Below are positions 35,326-44,479 of a DNA stretch of 64,000 nucleotides, piece by piece. Origin of the DNA: Pseudoalteromonas rubra (GTDB lineage: Bacteria > Pseudomonadota > Gammaproteobacteria > Enterobacterales > Alteromonadaceae); NCBI RefSeq assembly GCF_005887095.1, contig NZ_PNCI01000035.1, positions 1 to 64,000 of the forward strand, read 5' to 3'. Under the pieces are notes generated by a model. It had not been told where the DNA came from. It did not search any database and was given only the letters and a program-made list of their open reading frames with translations. Position 1 is the first letter of the stretch. Every line of letters begins with the position of its first letter. Position numbers and translations under genes: made by a program.

Positions 35326-37874
35326 GAGTTAACTTCCTGTGCTGGTGGCGTATCTGAATCGGTGTCGGGGGTAACGGGCTCTGCGCTGTCGCGCTGCCAG
35401 CCTTTGGCGGTGGCCAGTGAAATGCCATCCCCTTCATTGTTGTGGCCCAGTACCACGGAGAACAGCGTCAAACGTTTGTTCGCTGTCAGTGCTGTGCGAA
35501 CTGCCGTTTCATCAAACTGAGTCAGGGTCTGGGCGGAAATGTCAAAATCACCGATTTGTTGCTCAAATTGAGGCTGATCTATGTTGACCAGACGCATCTG
35601 ACGTGATGTGCGGTTGAATAAGATCCGTTCCTGATAGGTGTTGATCACCGACAGACCGCCGTTGCAAAAATAGAACACGCTGATGCTCTTATCGAGCAGC
35701 TGAGGGTGAGTCAGAATATTGTCGATAAATGCCGGTAAAATATCGGGCACAATGCCTTTGGCCCCATCGCCAATAAAGGCGATAACATTGGTAGGGCTGG
35801 TATAGGCCAGATAGCCACTGGCCAGCAGGGCGTCGCCCATCAGGGCGCGGCCATACCAGCCAGAAAAACCGCGACGTGTTTTGGCTACGTTGCGCACGGC
35901 GGAAATGCCACAGCGACCAACATCGTAGACACCGGTATAGTCAAAGTTCTCTTGCTCAATTAAATCTTCAATGACACGATTGAGCTGGCAGAAGAAATAG
36001 TTCGGTGACATTGGCAGACTGGGTAGCTTGCTGAGCACGTCAGACTGGGTATCCGGGTAAGCCATGATCCGCGCCATACGCTTGGCACGCAACGACTCGC
36101 TGACATTGAGGTGCTTTTTAACGGCCTGCAGGAAATCACGACAGCGCATATGTAAATGCAGATCGGCAAACGGCGACAGATGGGTTTCTTCCTGGGTCAG
36201 TTGCACCAGGTGGACCTTGCGCTCCAGGCGGCCATCGGAAAATGGCGTGGCAATCTGAGCAACCCGGCTTTTAATCATAAACAGACACTGCTCATCAGTA
36301 CTGTTGAGCTTGTCTTTGGTATGAAAATAGTTGTAAACCCGCGGCGTATAACCGTAAATGGCCAGTGTACCCAGGTAATTGTCGTTGCGTTGGCCCTGAT
36401 AGTACTTTGGCGCAGTGCCAGGGTGGGCGAGGCTGTCTACCAGTGCAATACCTGCCTGCTGGGCTATGTCATGGATCAGGGCATACTCGTCTTCACTGAC
36501 CGGACCAAGCTGCCAGACCAGCTTTTCTGGTCCGTTATTGATAAGCTCGATGGCCTGACGGAGCTCGTCGGTCATGATCTCAACGGGCTCATCACTTGGA
36601 TTCGCAGGCAGGGCTTCGAGCGCAGGTAAATCCAGTTCTAAAGAAGACTCCAGCACATTCTGAGTGGCCAATACCACAACCGGTCCCTGACCCTGATGAT
36701 AGAGTCGGTAAACTTCTGCCAGGTTTTCACCTATTTGTTCAATTTCATCCATGTATACATAGGGAATGCGCTTAGCTGCCAGTACATCACGCATGTCTTC
36801 ACTGGCAGTGATGGTGCCCTGGAAGCTGTACCACTGACTCAGGCGGTTTTCGGCAACAACGATGATCCCCTGCGCTGCCGTTTCTTTCAGGTTGGCCAGG
36901 GTACCTTTAAATTCATCCATCATGCCTGAGGTAACCACCGCTAAAAACGGCATGCGGTAGAGCTGCCAGTTGGCAATCGCGCCACAGGCAATGGCGTGCT
37001 CATTCGGGCCCCTTAGTACCAAGGCGCCTTGCTTTTCGGCGTGACGGTCGAGATGACCGATGAGGTTGGAAACCACAGAGCCGGTGTAGTACGACACCAG
37101 CCAGTGCTCGGGCGCAGTTCTGGCAAAGAAGTTGATCAGCTGATCGCCCAGAGTATTGTGCAGCTCTAAAGAGCCAACAGGTTTGACCCGGCGGTTGGCA
37201 TAATTCATTTCGAAAAAGTCCATCCACAGTCGCAATAGCTCGGTCTGGAAAGTGGCCGGATCGGTGCTGCGCACGATTTCACGATATTGCTGCGGTAAAT
37301 AGCTGTAGGGCGTACGCAGTGCGCGAATAAAGGTTACGGTCGAGAAGCTGGTGTAGAAAGCGGGAATACCGATTTTCTGCATCGCCCGGTAAAAGGCATC
37401 CAGGTCGCGGTCAACCTGATCTATGCTGTCGTCCTGAAATCCCATTGAGGTTTGATCATAAAACAGCATGCCAACCTGAAAATCCGGCTGATCGTTCAGG
37501 GCATTGCTGTGAATGATCTTACCGGTTGCTTCAGCCAGACTGGCGCACTGAATGACCTGAATATTGATCGCTTTTTTCTGTCCCTTCAAGAACTGGATCG
37601 CTTTGCTTCTTACTTCGTCGTATAGCGAGCAGGGCACCAGCGAAGGGTTTTTCAACGCCAACTCCGATTGAATATGTACCCGGTTGAACACATAATCGCG
37701 GATGTCGCTCAGAACGCTCAATCCGGTGTGGAAAAACTGCTCGTCACGGGTGACTACGATTACCCCAACGGTGATGGTGTCTTGCTTTGCACCACTGCGC
37801 TGCGTCTCGGCTTGCCATATATGTTCAAAGCCGGATGCGCTCGACTGAGTGCTTAATCCTGTAATGCTTGTCAT
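35322..37874 (-). CDS. pigD: PigD, thiamine-diphosphate-dependent 3-acetyloctanal synthase
   Basis: This 850-residue ThDP enzyme decarboxylates pyruvate and adds the acetyl unit to 2-octenal (a Stetter-type 1,4-addition), giving 3-acetyloctanal for the MAP branch. The cofactor motif GDGAKGIV (702-709) ends in Asn738 (FCNGG), with the normal spacing for metal-ThDP binding. The length and the large N-terminal part with little similarity to simple decarboxylases are typical of PigD. 144 bp separate it from pigC, with a strong hairpin in between, and it overlaps pigE by 4 bp. Confidence 0.93.
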   Translation of the reverse strand: MTSITGLSTQSSASGFEHIWQAETQRSGAKQDTITVGVIVVTRDEQFFHTGLSVLSDIRDYVFNRVHIQSELALKNPSLVPCSLYDEVRSKAIQFLKGQKKAINIQVIQCASLAEATGKIIHSNALNDQPDFQVGMLFYDQTSMGFQDDSIDQVDRDLDAFYRAMQKIGIPAFYTSFSTVTFIRALRTPYSYLPQQYREIVRSTDPATFQTELLRLWMDFFEMNYANRRVKPVGSLELHNTLGDQLINFFARTAPEHWLVSYYTGSVVSNLIGHLDRHAEKQGALVLRGPNEHAIACGAIANWQLYRMPFLAVVTSGMMDEFKGTLANLKETAAQGIIVVAENRLSQWYSFQGTITASEDMRDVLAAKRIPYVYMDEIEQIGENLAEVYRLYHQGQGPVVVLATQNVLESSLELDLPALEALPANPSDEPVEIMTDELRQAIELINNGPEKLVWQLGPVSEDEYALIHDIAQQAGIALVDSLAHPGTAPKYYQGQRNDNYLGTLAIYGYTPRVYNYFHTKDKLNSTDEQCLFMIKSRVAQIATPFSDGRLERKVHLVQLTQEETHLSPFADLHLHMRCRDFLQAVKKHLNVSESLRAKRMARIMAYPDTQSDVLSKLPSLPMSPNYFFCQLNRVIEDLIEQENFDYTGVYDVGRCGISAVRNVAKTRRGFSGWYGRALMGDALLASGYLAYTSPTNVIAFIGDGAKGIVPDILPAFIDNILTHPQLLDKSISVFYFCNGGLSVINTYQERILFNRTSRQMRLVNIDQPQFEQQIGDFDISAQTLTQFDETAVRTALTANKRLTLFSVVLGHNNEGDGISLATAKGWQRDSAEPVTPDTDSDTPPAQEVNS

Positions 37875-37990
37875 AATTTATTCCTTCTGCTGCCTGTTAA
37901 TAACTCGGTTCGCTGGAAAATTGCACGCAGCGACCCGCAACGGCGGCAGCACGCCACTTGCCGTTGTACTTTTAAGTTGAATGTGGGTGT

Positions 37991-38007
37991 GCGGGTCAGT
38001 GACCCGC
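37991..38007 (-). other. Palindromic hairpin between pigC and pigD
   Basis: GCGGGTCA and TGACCCGC flank one central base, a perfect 17-bp palindrome about 11 bp past the pigC stop. There is no T-run. It marks the longest gap in the operon (144 bp) and could stop RNase trimming of pigABC mRNA, reduce read-through or bind a protein. Confidence 0.55.
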
Positions 38008-38018
38008 TATGGATTTCG

Positions 38019-40667
38019 CTATTCTCTTTGGATGATCACTGTGCCCTGGTCACCATCTAAGATCAGCGTGTCGCCACTTTTGATGGCCGCAGTGGCACTG
38101 TGCAGATTCACCACCGCTGGAATGCCGAACTCTCGGGCCACGATGCAGCTATGCGACAGGGTTGAGCCGATGTCCGTGACAACGCCACTGGCAAGCGCAA
38201 ACAAGGGGGTCCAGCTGGCATCGGTAAAGCGCGCGACCAGAATTTCTCCCGGCTCCAGTTCACCAGCCTGGGTCTGCAGGTCGGTGATGACACGGGCTTT
38301 GGCAACTATCTTGCCGGGGCTGGCTGCCAGGCCGCTCATCGAGTCGCTGTGCTCCTGCGTGGTGGTTTTCATCTTAGGCGTATAAGGCCCAATGATGGCC
38401 ATTGGAGGCTCTTCGGCATGGAGGTTAAATAAATGACTGTGACGATTGGCATTGAGTAGCGTCTCGCTGAATGCTTCGGCGGCGCCCATACGTCCGGCGA
38501 CATAGTCACGTAGTCGGTTGAAGTCGATGTAGGGCAAGTCTTCAACTTTAGCCAGGTTATCTCGCTCCAGGCGTGACAGCACCTCCAGAATGATACAGCG
38601 ATAGAACCAGGTTTCTGTGATAAACGTCGGACGTGTTGCTTCGCGGCGCTCTGCCATCACACCATACAATTTAATGATGGTTTTGAGTTTAAATCGTGCC
38701 CCGGCTGGCAAGGCTTTAAACAGCTGCTCGCTGTCGGCTTCGCGCAGGCTCTCGGTTTCTTTGAGCTTTTTCTCCAGATCAACCGGGTGCTTAAGGTACA
38801 TTTTCATGACCTGCAGCAGGTAACTTGGGTCGTCACGCCAGCGCGGGATACTCAGCTCAAACTCCTGACGGCCACGGGCGCCAAATTCAAGTAAGAAGGC
38901 TTCAAACGGACCCTGCCAGAATGGCTGTCCAAGCGGGTGAGCAGGGAGTATTTTAACCAGCTCTTCGGCTTCAAAGCGCTCAAATACGGCTTTTAGTTCA
39001 TTGTTCTTCTGTACATGTTCAACCAGATCCAGGATCCCACGTGTGACTTCAATCGTACGCAGGTTGTTCATAGAGGCCTTGATGCGATTTTGCAGCCCTT
39101 CACCGCGCTCTTTAAAATGTTCCTCACAGGTTTCCGCCAGAGCATCGTATAAAGCAAATGACTGCAGGAAAAACGGCATATAGGCCGCACAGGATTCAAG
39201 GAAGTACTGGTCGATGCGTGTCAGCTCTGCATCTAGTTCACTGAGTGACATACTGGGCAAGTCCAGTGCCAGAAACCGTTTAGTCTCGTTTTCTCGCAGG
39301 GCAATCATGTCCTCAACAATTTTGCCTGCATTGCGCATATTGTGCACTTGCTGTTTTAGCCAGTGCCAGGCACTTTTGGCGTAGTCCCAGCCTTCAACGC
39401 CACGACCATAGGGGTTGCGGTAGTTGCTGAAATCTATGTCTGAGGTCGCATAGCGGGTGGTGAACTTCATCTCGTCCCGGGTGGGCGGACACTGGCGCAA
39501 CATGTGTGCGGAGCCGGAGATATTCAGATACACCTGGCCCTGGATATAACCCATGTAAACTTGCCAGTCACTGATGTCTGCCAAGCCCATGGTTTTGATA
39601 GCAGGACCATGAATATGCTTTTGATAGAATTCACAAAATGACAGACCAAGCGGCGTCATTAGTCCGGTGACTATCTCTCCGGTATCCATACGAGAAAAGA
39701 AGGCACCGTCTTTAATGCTCTGATCCTGCTCCCAGGGGTTGGCGTAAATGGGCTCGGCTTTACTGGCCTGGGTGGTGACCGGACGAGCCTGTAGCAGCCA
39801 GATTTTGTTGTCTTTTAGTGCCCACTCGATATCCAACTCAGTCTGATACAGGGCCTGAGCCTGCTTTGCCAGTGTCAGTAATTGCGCTAGTTGCGCTTCA
39901 TTCAGACTGGCGGTTTGTTGTTGCGCTGGTGGGGTATTCAGTAAAGTGACCTGACCCTGAGCATTGCGCTGGCAATACTGAGGCTTTACTCGGATTTCCT
40001 GTTGCAACAGAGCACCGTTTTCCTTGTCCAGAACAAAGCTGTCGGTACTGACCTGACCCGATACGACGCCTTCGCCCAGACCCCAACAGCTGTCAATAAC
40101 CACTTTGTTGGTATCGCCGCTGAGAGGGTCCTGAGTGAACATTACCCCAGCTGCATCGGCATCGACCATAGTTTGCAATACAACGGCAATGGCAGTATCA
40201 GCCGCACTGCTGTTACGATACCCTGCGGCCCGTTCGGCCCATAATGAGGCCCAGCATGCGCGTACTTTTTCCATCACGCTGTCACTGCCCTGAACATGCA
40301 GGTACGTCTCATATTGACCCGCAAAGCTCTGGCTTTGACCGTCTTCGTCCAGTGCGGAAGAGCGCACAGCGATTTGTGCATTATCACCTAAGCCCTGATA
40401 AGCAGACGCAATAGCTGTGCGTAACTGCTCAGGGATATCAGCACTGAGAATCGTTTCACGTACTTTGTCCAGCTCTGATGCGCTAAGTAAGTCGTCTGGC
40501 AGTGCCGTGTTAACAAAGGTCTGATAGGCCTCTGCGGTAATGCAAAAGGCGGGTGGTACGGGCAAGCCCGCACGGATCAGATGATTCAGTGAGTGTCCTT
40601 TGCCACCCAAATGATCGAGTTCCAGTTGTTCGTTGCCACTGAGGGCGACGACGAGTGATTGGCTCAT
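38019..40667 (-). CDS. pigC: PigC, prodigiosin condensing enzyme
   Basis: The 882-residue protein joins MAP and MBC to give prodigiosin, using ATP. Architecture follows PEP synthase: an N-terminal ATP-grasp domain (LGGKGHSLNHLIRAGLPVPPAF at 18-39, AVRSSALDEDGQSQSFAGQYET near 100-121, MFTQDPLSGD, QARPVTTQ) and a C-terminal phosphohistidine domain with GSTLSHSCIVAREFGIPAV, in which His839 is the expected phospho-acceptor. A long central part carries the family-specific substrate-binding region. The ATG overlaps the pigB stop by 4 bp. Confidence 0.95.
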   Translation of the reverse strand: MSQSLVVALSGNEQLELDHLGGKGHSLNHLIRAGLPVPPAFCITAEAYQTFVNTALPDDLLSASELDKVRETILSADIPEQLRTAIASAYQGLGDNAQIAVRSSALDEDGQSQSFAGQYETYLHVQGSDSVMEKVRACWASLWAERAAGYRNSSAADTAIAVVLQTMVDADAAGVMFTQDPLSGDTNKVVIDSCWGLGEGVVSGQVSTDSFVLDKENGALLQQEIRVKPQYCQRNAQGQVTLLNTPPAQQQTASLNEAQLAQLLTLAKQAQALYQTELDIEWALKDNKIWLLQARPVTTQASKAEPIYANPWEQDQSIKDGAFFSRMDTGEIVTGLMTPLGLSFCEFYQKHIHGPAIKTMGLADISDWQVYMGYIQGQVYLNISGSAHMLRQCPPTRDEMKFTTRYATSDIDFSNYRNPYGRGVEGWDYAKSAWHWLKQQVHNMRNAGKIVEDMIALRENETKRFLALDLPSMSLSELDAELTRIDQYFLESCAAYMPFFLQSFALYDALAETCEEHFKERGEGLQNRIKASMNNLRTIEVTRGILDLVEHVQKNNELKAVFERFEAEELVKILPAHPLGQPFWQGPFEAFLLEFGARGRQEFELSIPRWRDDPSYLLQVMKMYLKHPVDLEKKLKETESLREADSEQLFKALPAGARFKLKTIIKLYGVMAERREATRPTFITETWFYRCIILEVLSRLERDNLAKVEDLPYIDFNRLRDYVAGRMGAAEAFSETLLNANRHSHLFNLHAEEPPMAIIGPYTPKMKTTTQEHSDSMSGLAASPGKIVAKARVITDLQTQAGELEPGEILVARFTDASWTPLFALASGVVTDIGSTLSHSCIVAREFGIPAVVNLHSATAAIKSGDTLILDGDQGTVIIQRE

Positions 40668-42691
40668 GATACCGTCTCCTTGCTGCGCGGTATGGCAGTT
40701 TTATCCGTGTGTAGTAATGCGTCTTTAACCTGTGCTGAAGCCTGTTTACCTGCAAAAATGGCACTTTCCAGGTTGCCTATTCCAACACTGTCCTGATTGG
40801 CAAAATAAACGCTGATATATGGTTGTGAGGCCTGCTGGAATATCCCGTTGGCCTGCTGGCCGATGACCGAGGTGATCAGTGCCCCGGGCCAATACCAGAT
40901 CTGAATGTCTTCGACAATGCGTGGATCTATCCCTAAGTTATTAAGCATCAGCGAAATTTCCCGATAGGTTTGCTGTTGCAAGCCTGTGAAATCATGCTCT
41001 GCGGTACGTCCCTGGCGCTCCGGACGTGTCGTTGGTTTTAACAGGGTAAGTACACCGCCTTCGCTTTGGTTAGTGCTGTCCATCCAGTTGGCTACTAAGC
41101 AGGTTCCGGCTTTACACCAGGCGTAGGGTTGCTCAGGGCGGTCTGGTTCAATCATATAGCCACCAAAAGAGTGGCTGAGCACAGGGCGTGATAACAGTGC
41201 ATTGGCCAGATAGTAATCCTCATGGCGGATTTCTTTAATGGCATTAAGCTGGGCTTCAGGCAGTGACGGTAGCCACTGTGAAAGCTGGTGCTTAGGGGCT
41301 GCCCAGATGAGCTTTTTACCTTTTACTGAAATATTGTGATGCTGTACTTTTGCTGTTAACTGAACGCCAGCCTCAGCGTTGTTCAGATTGACCAGGTTAA
41401 CGTCGCTTTGCAGTGTGACATTGGTTTGCTGATTAAGGTGTGCGACTAAGGCTTCACTGATATGCCCGTTGCCTCCCGGAAGCGTCACTAAATTGCCCCT
41501 GAGGTAGCCGACCAAAAAGTGCAGACCGACATAGGCAGAGACCTCATGAATATCAAGACATTCTACTCTGAGCGTGGTAGTGACTGCATTTTCAACCAGC
41601 TTGCCCAGGTTGCGAGGCGGTTGCAAATCGTCCGGGAGCGACGCGGTTTTTTCAGGCTCAAACAGGTAACTGTAGAGAGAGATGTTGTCCAGCTGGGCCA
41701 TTGCTTCTTTGCTCCAGCCACTTTGCTCGTGCCAGGGCACCTGAGGAAAGCGCTTGGTCCCCGGCGCAAAACCATCCAGAAAGTGGTACAGATCGGCAAA
41801 TATCGGGTCGCCCAGTTGTTTTGCTGCGACAACATAGGGTTTACCAATTAACGCGTTGAGCAACAATTGGCCCGTTAATCCCCATACCGCAGGTTTGAGC
41901 AAGTAACTGGGAAATTTTATAAAGCCTAAAGTGATCTCATTCAGGCACTTGAGCAGTAGAATCGTATTGAAGAAAACCAATGTGTCTTGTGCGTTGGTTT
42001 TAAATTTATCTTGCAGTTCCAGTTTGGTCAGTAACTGATCCATGTCTGAGCCTGCAACGGGTTGTTGAAAACACACGCCGGCAATGGGGTGGGGCAACGA
42101 GCGGTGACTGTTGCAGCGTGCATTACCGCCAAACGTTGGGCTTTTTTCCAGTACCAGTACGCGCTCTGTATCGAATTCGCTGGCCGCTGTCAGTCCCGAT
42201 ACGCCACCACCGATAATGATCACGTCATATTCCTCAGCCAGCTTGGGCTTGTCAGGAGATTTCGCCAGCGCCTTTGGCTTGGCAAAATCCTGGCTGGCAA
42301 AGACGCGTTTTGCGCCGGTGCGACGGAATTGCTGACGCAACATATAGAGCGCTGCGACAATAAAAATGGCATCTAATGGGATAACCTGCGGCTGAGAGCG
42401 ATGCAAAATGGTGATAAACACCGCCATCATTGCCAGCTGGCCGTAAATAACAAAACGGGTCCAGCGTGGATTCAGCCACAGTACCAGGCCCGAGCCGAAT
42501 AGTGCGACAGCGACCAGAATATTCGCAATCTCTCCGCTATTGGCCAATAGTTCACTGAGCCCACTATACCAGGTACCCTGATTAGCAGCGGCAGCCTGGC
42601 GCAGAATATCAGGCACATTTTCTAACTGTGGAAATGCTTTGGCCAACCCGGCCAGCATATAAAGTACAGCAAAGATCCGTTGAACTAGCAT
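40664..42691 (-). CDS. pigB: PigB, membrane-anchored FAD-dependent oxidase
   Basis: The 675-residue protein oxidises dihydro-MAP (H2MAP) to the pyrrole MAP. Residues 1-120 carry about four hydrophobic helices resembling a DoxX-like membrane domain. The FAD-binding amine-oxidoreductase domain starts at DVIIIGGGVSGLTAA (156-170), followed by VLVLEKSPTFGGNARC. The membrane anchor places the last MAP step, and possibly the PigC condensation, at the inner membrane. 2 bp after pigA, 4-bp overlap with pigC. Confidence 0.93.
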   Translation of the reverse strand: MLVQRIFAVLYMLAGLAKAFPQLENVPDILRQAAAANQGTWYSGLSELLANSGEIANILVAVALFGSGLVLWLNPRWTRFVIYGQLAMMAVFITILHRSQPQVIPLDAIFIVAALYMLRQQFRRTGAKRVFASQDFAKPKALAKSPDKPKLAEEYDVIIIGGGVSGLTAASEFDTERVLVLEKSPTFGGNARCNSHRSLPHPIAGVCFQQPVAGSDMDQLLTKLELQDKFKTNAQDTLVFFNTILLLKCLNEITLGFIKFPSYLLKPAVWGLTGQLLLNALIGKPYVVAAKQLGDPIFADLYHFLDGFAPGTKRFPQVPWHEQSGWSKEAMAQLDNISLYSYLFEPEKTASLPDDLQPPRNLGKLVENAVTTTLRVECLDIHEVSAYVGLHFLVGYLRGNLVTLPGGNGHISEALVAHLNQQTNVTLQSDVNLVNLNNAEAGVQLTAKVQHHNISVKGKKLIWAAPKHQLSQWLPSLPEAQLNAIKEIRHEDYYLANALLSRPVLSHSFGGYMIEPDRPEQPYAWCKAGTCLVANWMDSTNQSEGGVLTLLKPTTRPERQGRTAEHDFTGLQQQTYREISLMLNNLGIDPRIVEDIQIWYWPGALITSVIGQQANGIFQQASQPYISVYFANQDSVGIGNLESAIFAGKQASAQVKDALLHTDKTAIPRSKETVS

Positions 42692-42693
42692 AT

Positions 42694-43848
42694 TCAGGCT
42701 CCTCTTAAGCCAAGTTTTCGGGCAATGATTTCACGTTGAATATCGTTGGTGCCTGAGAAAATGCGGCTAGGCAAGGTATCCAGCAGAACCTGTACAATCC
42801 CCATGTCAGCATCGATTGCTGCGCCACCAAAAGTGGCAATGGCATCCAAAGCGGACTGTACTGCGTACTCTGAAATCAGCAGCTTGCTCATCGCAATGTC
42901 AATTTCAGCATCCTGTCCCTGATCGTATTTCCAGCCTGCGCGATATAGCATCAGGCGGCACTGTTCCAGGCGCAATTTTATCTCGATAATACGGTTTGAT
43001 ACTGATTGGAAATGTCCTATTTTCTTGCCAAACTGCTTACGCTCCTGCGCGTAGGCCAGCGTGTTTTCAAGCAGCCGGTCCAGAGCACCAACAAACAGGG
43101 CAAACAGACAGCCTTTTTCCCAAATCATTGAGTCATGGAAAATGGCCCCACCGGCGCCCTCAAACCCAATACGTTGTGACTCGGGAACAAATACATTGTC
43201 AAAAAACACGTCGCCCATTGGGCAGCTGGCCAGGCAATCCTTGGATTGGCTCGCGCCGGTTGACAGACCTGGAGTGTCTTTTGCAACGATGAAAGCTGAA
43301 ACGCCCATAAACCCATGGTTCGGGTTGGTCCGTGCGTAGGCGACGAACACATCCGCGACCGGTGCATTGGTGATGTAAGTTTTCTGGCCATTAAGACGAT
43401 AACCACCCGCTTCTTTGCTGGCTGTTGTCTTCATGCTATAGATATCTGATCCTGCGCCCGGCTCAGTTGCCGCGTTGGCAGCAATCAATTTGCCAGCGAC
43501 TAAAGGCTCCAGAAAATCTCGTTTGAGCGCTTCGCTCGCAAACCGTGTAACCGGCATCACGCAGGCGAACAGGTGCGCACATAAAGAGAATGACAAGCCC
43601 AGATCCTGGCTGCCTTTGCCCAGGGCTTCTACCATTAACATGGTGTTGAGTGCCCCTAGGTTAGCACCGCCATAGGCTTCTTCCACAGCCAGTCCGGTAA
43701 AGCCAAACTGAGCAGCCTGGCGCCAAAGCTCCGGGGAAAAGTGATGATCTCGTTGACGCTGGTGTGCATCCTTGTTCAACACTTCAGAAGCAAAGCGAAG
43801 CGCGGAATCGTATAACTCGGTCTGATAGTCGGAAAGTTGAAAATCCAT
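42694..43848 (-). CDS. pigA: PigA, L-prolyl-S-PCP dehydrogenase
   Basis: This 384-residue acyl-CoA-dehydrogenase-fold flavoenzyme oxidises prolyl-PigG to pyrrolyl-2-carboxyl-PigG. Typical motifs are NAATEPGAGSDIYSMKT (125-141), YRLNGQKTYITNAPVAD and RKQFGKKIGHFQSV. Glu244 in MIWEKGCLFA fits the catalytic base position of isovaleryl-CoA-dehydrogenase-like members. It is the first gene of the operon, about 40 bp downstream of the predicted transcription start, with no strong ribosome site visible before its ATG. Confidence 0.95.
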   Translation of the reverse strand: MDFQLSDYQTELYDSALRFASEVLNKDAHQRQRDHHFSPELWRQAAQFGFTGLAVEEAYGGANLGALNTMLMVEALGKGSQDLGLSFSLCAHLFACVMPVTRFASEALKRDFLEPLVAGKLIAANAATEPGAGSDIYSMKTTASKEAGGYRLNGQKTYITNAPVADVFVAYARTNPNHGFMGVSAFIVAKDTPGLSTGASQSKDCLASCPMGDVFFDNVFVPESQRIGFEGAGGAIFHDSMIWEKGCLFALFVGALDRLLENTLAYAQERKQFGKKIGHFQSVSNRIIEIKLRLEQCRLMLYRAGWKYDQGQDAEIDIAMSKLLISEYAVQSALDAIATFGGAAIDADMGIVQVLLDTLPSRIFSGTNDIQREIIARKLGLRGA

Positions 43849-43896
43849 AATATTGCACTTTGAGTTGGTTGAAATACTGCTTTTGCATTAATTGCT

Positions 43897-43936
43897 ATTA
43901 TGGAGACTTGTTAACGTGCCTGTCAATCCTGTTAAC
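43897..43936 (-). promoter_or_regulatory. pig operon promoter with paired GTTAAC sites
   Basis: On the minus strand a perfect TTGACA (43921-43926) and CATAAT (43897-43902) are spaced by 18 bp, so transcription should begin near 43889. Two GTTAAC sites (43910-43915 and 43931-43936) flank the -35 exactly 21 bp, or two helical turns, apart. This is a good arrangement for a dimeric or cooperative regulator. Confidence 0.65.
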
Positions 43937-44180
43937 CTGTGTTTTTTAAATGTTTTATTTGGGTTTTATTTTTGTGATTCACATTCTCTACACTATTTTA
44001 TGGTAATTGATTCAATAATATGTTTTTAAAGGGCTTTTCTATTTCCTATTGTGGCTTTTTTATGACAGGGAGTGAACAGGTTTTGGATTTTTATTGTTAA
44101 ATTATTATTAACTTTGTATTTTTTTATCATGATGTGTACGCCCGAATTGGGTAGAAGCCTTCTCAATCGTGCTGGCAAAA

Positions 44181-44339
44181 ATGAATGAGTTTGTCGCTGT
44201 CAGGCTCAGCAAAGAGCGCATCATGCTCATGGATTCTGGATATAAGCCATTGACATTGAAGCCTGGCGTGATAAAACGGACATTCAATAAAAAACAAGAA
44301 GAAATTCATGACTTTTTCAACCGCCCTTACAATGCATAA
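44181..44339 (+). CDS. Doubtful 52-residue reading frame
   Basis: ATG to TAA gives a protein beginning MNEFVAVRLSKERIMLMDSGYK and ending FFNRPYNA, with balanced, soluble-protein-like composition and more normal base use than its AT-rich surroundings. There is no good ribosome site. The opposite strand (44163-44354) also has an open 63-codon frame with a TTG start, so only one, or neither, is real. It may also be a remnant of a longer gene; the frame extends upstream about 17 codons before a stop. No family is recognised. Confidence 0.25.
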   Translation: MNEFVAVRLSKERIMLMDSGYKPLTLKPGVIKRTFNKKQEEIHDFFNRPYNA

Positions 44340-44400
44340 TACCTGGCTGCTCAATTCGGCCTGTGTGTGGCGTATTGTCAGCGGTTTGTAAACGTCAATT

Positions 44401-44428
44401 ACTAACCGCGGCAGTATCAGCGGTTAGT
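44401..44428. other. Hairpin upstream of the DMT transporter gene
   Basis: Perfect 9-bp arms ACTAACCGC and GCGGTTAGT enclose a 10-base loop, about 50 bp before the transporter ATG. There is no T-run on either side. It is either a leader hairpin or an operator between the divergent transcripts. Confidence 0.45.
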
Positions 44429-44479
44429 GATGTTTCTTTACTTTAGCCTCTCATACTGCCCCGCTTTCGGGAGCTTATT

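Larger units (their letters stand above)
43937..44479. other. AT-rich region between pigA and the DMT transporter gene
   Basis: About 540 bp with long T and A tracts on the pig side, suggesting DNA bending or silencing by a nucleoid protein such as H-NS (inference). It contains one doubtful small reading frame (44181-44339) and a hairpin (44401-44428), both listed separately. Confidence 0.5.
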
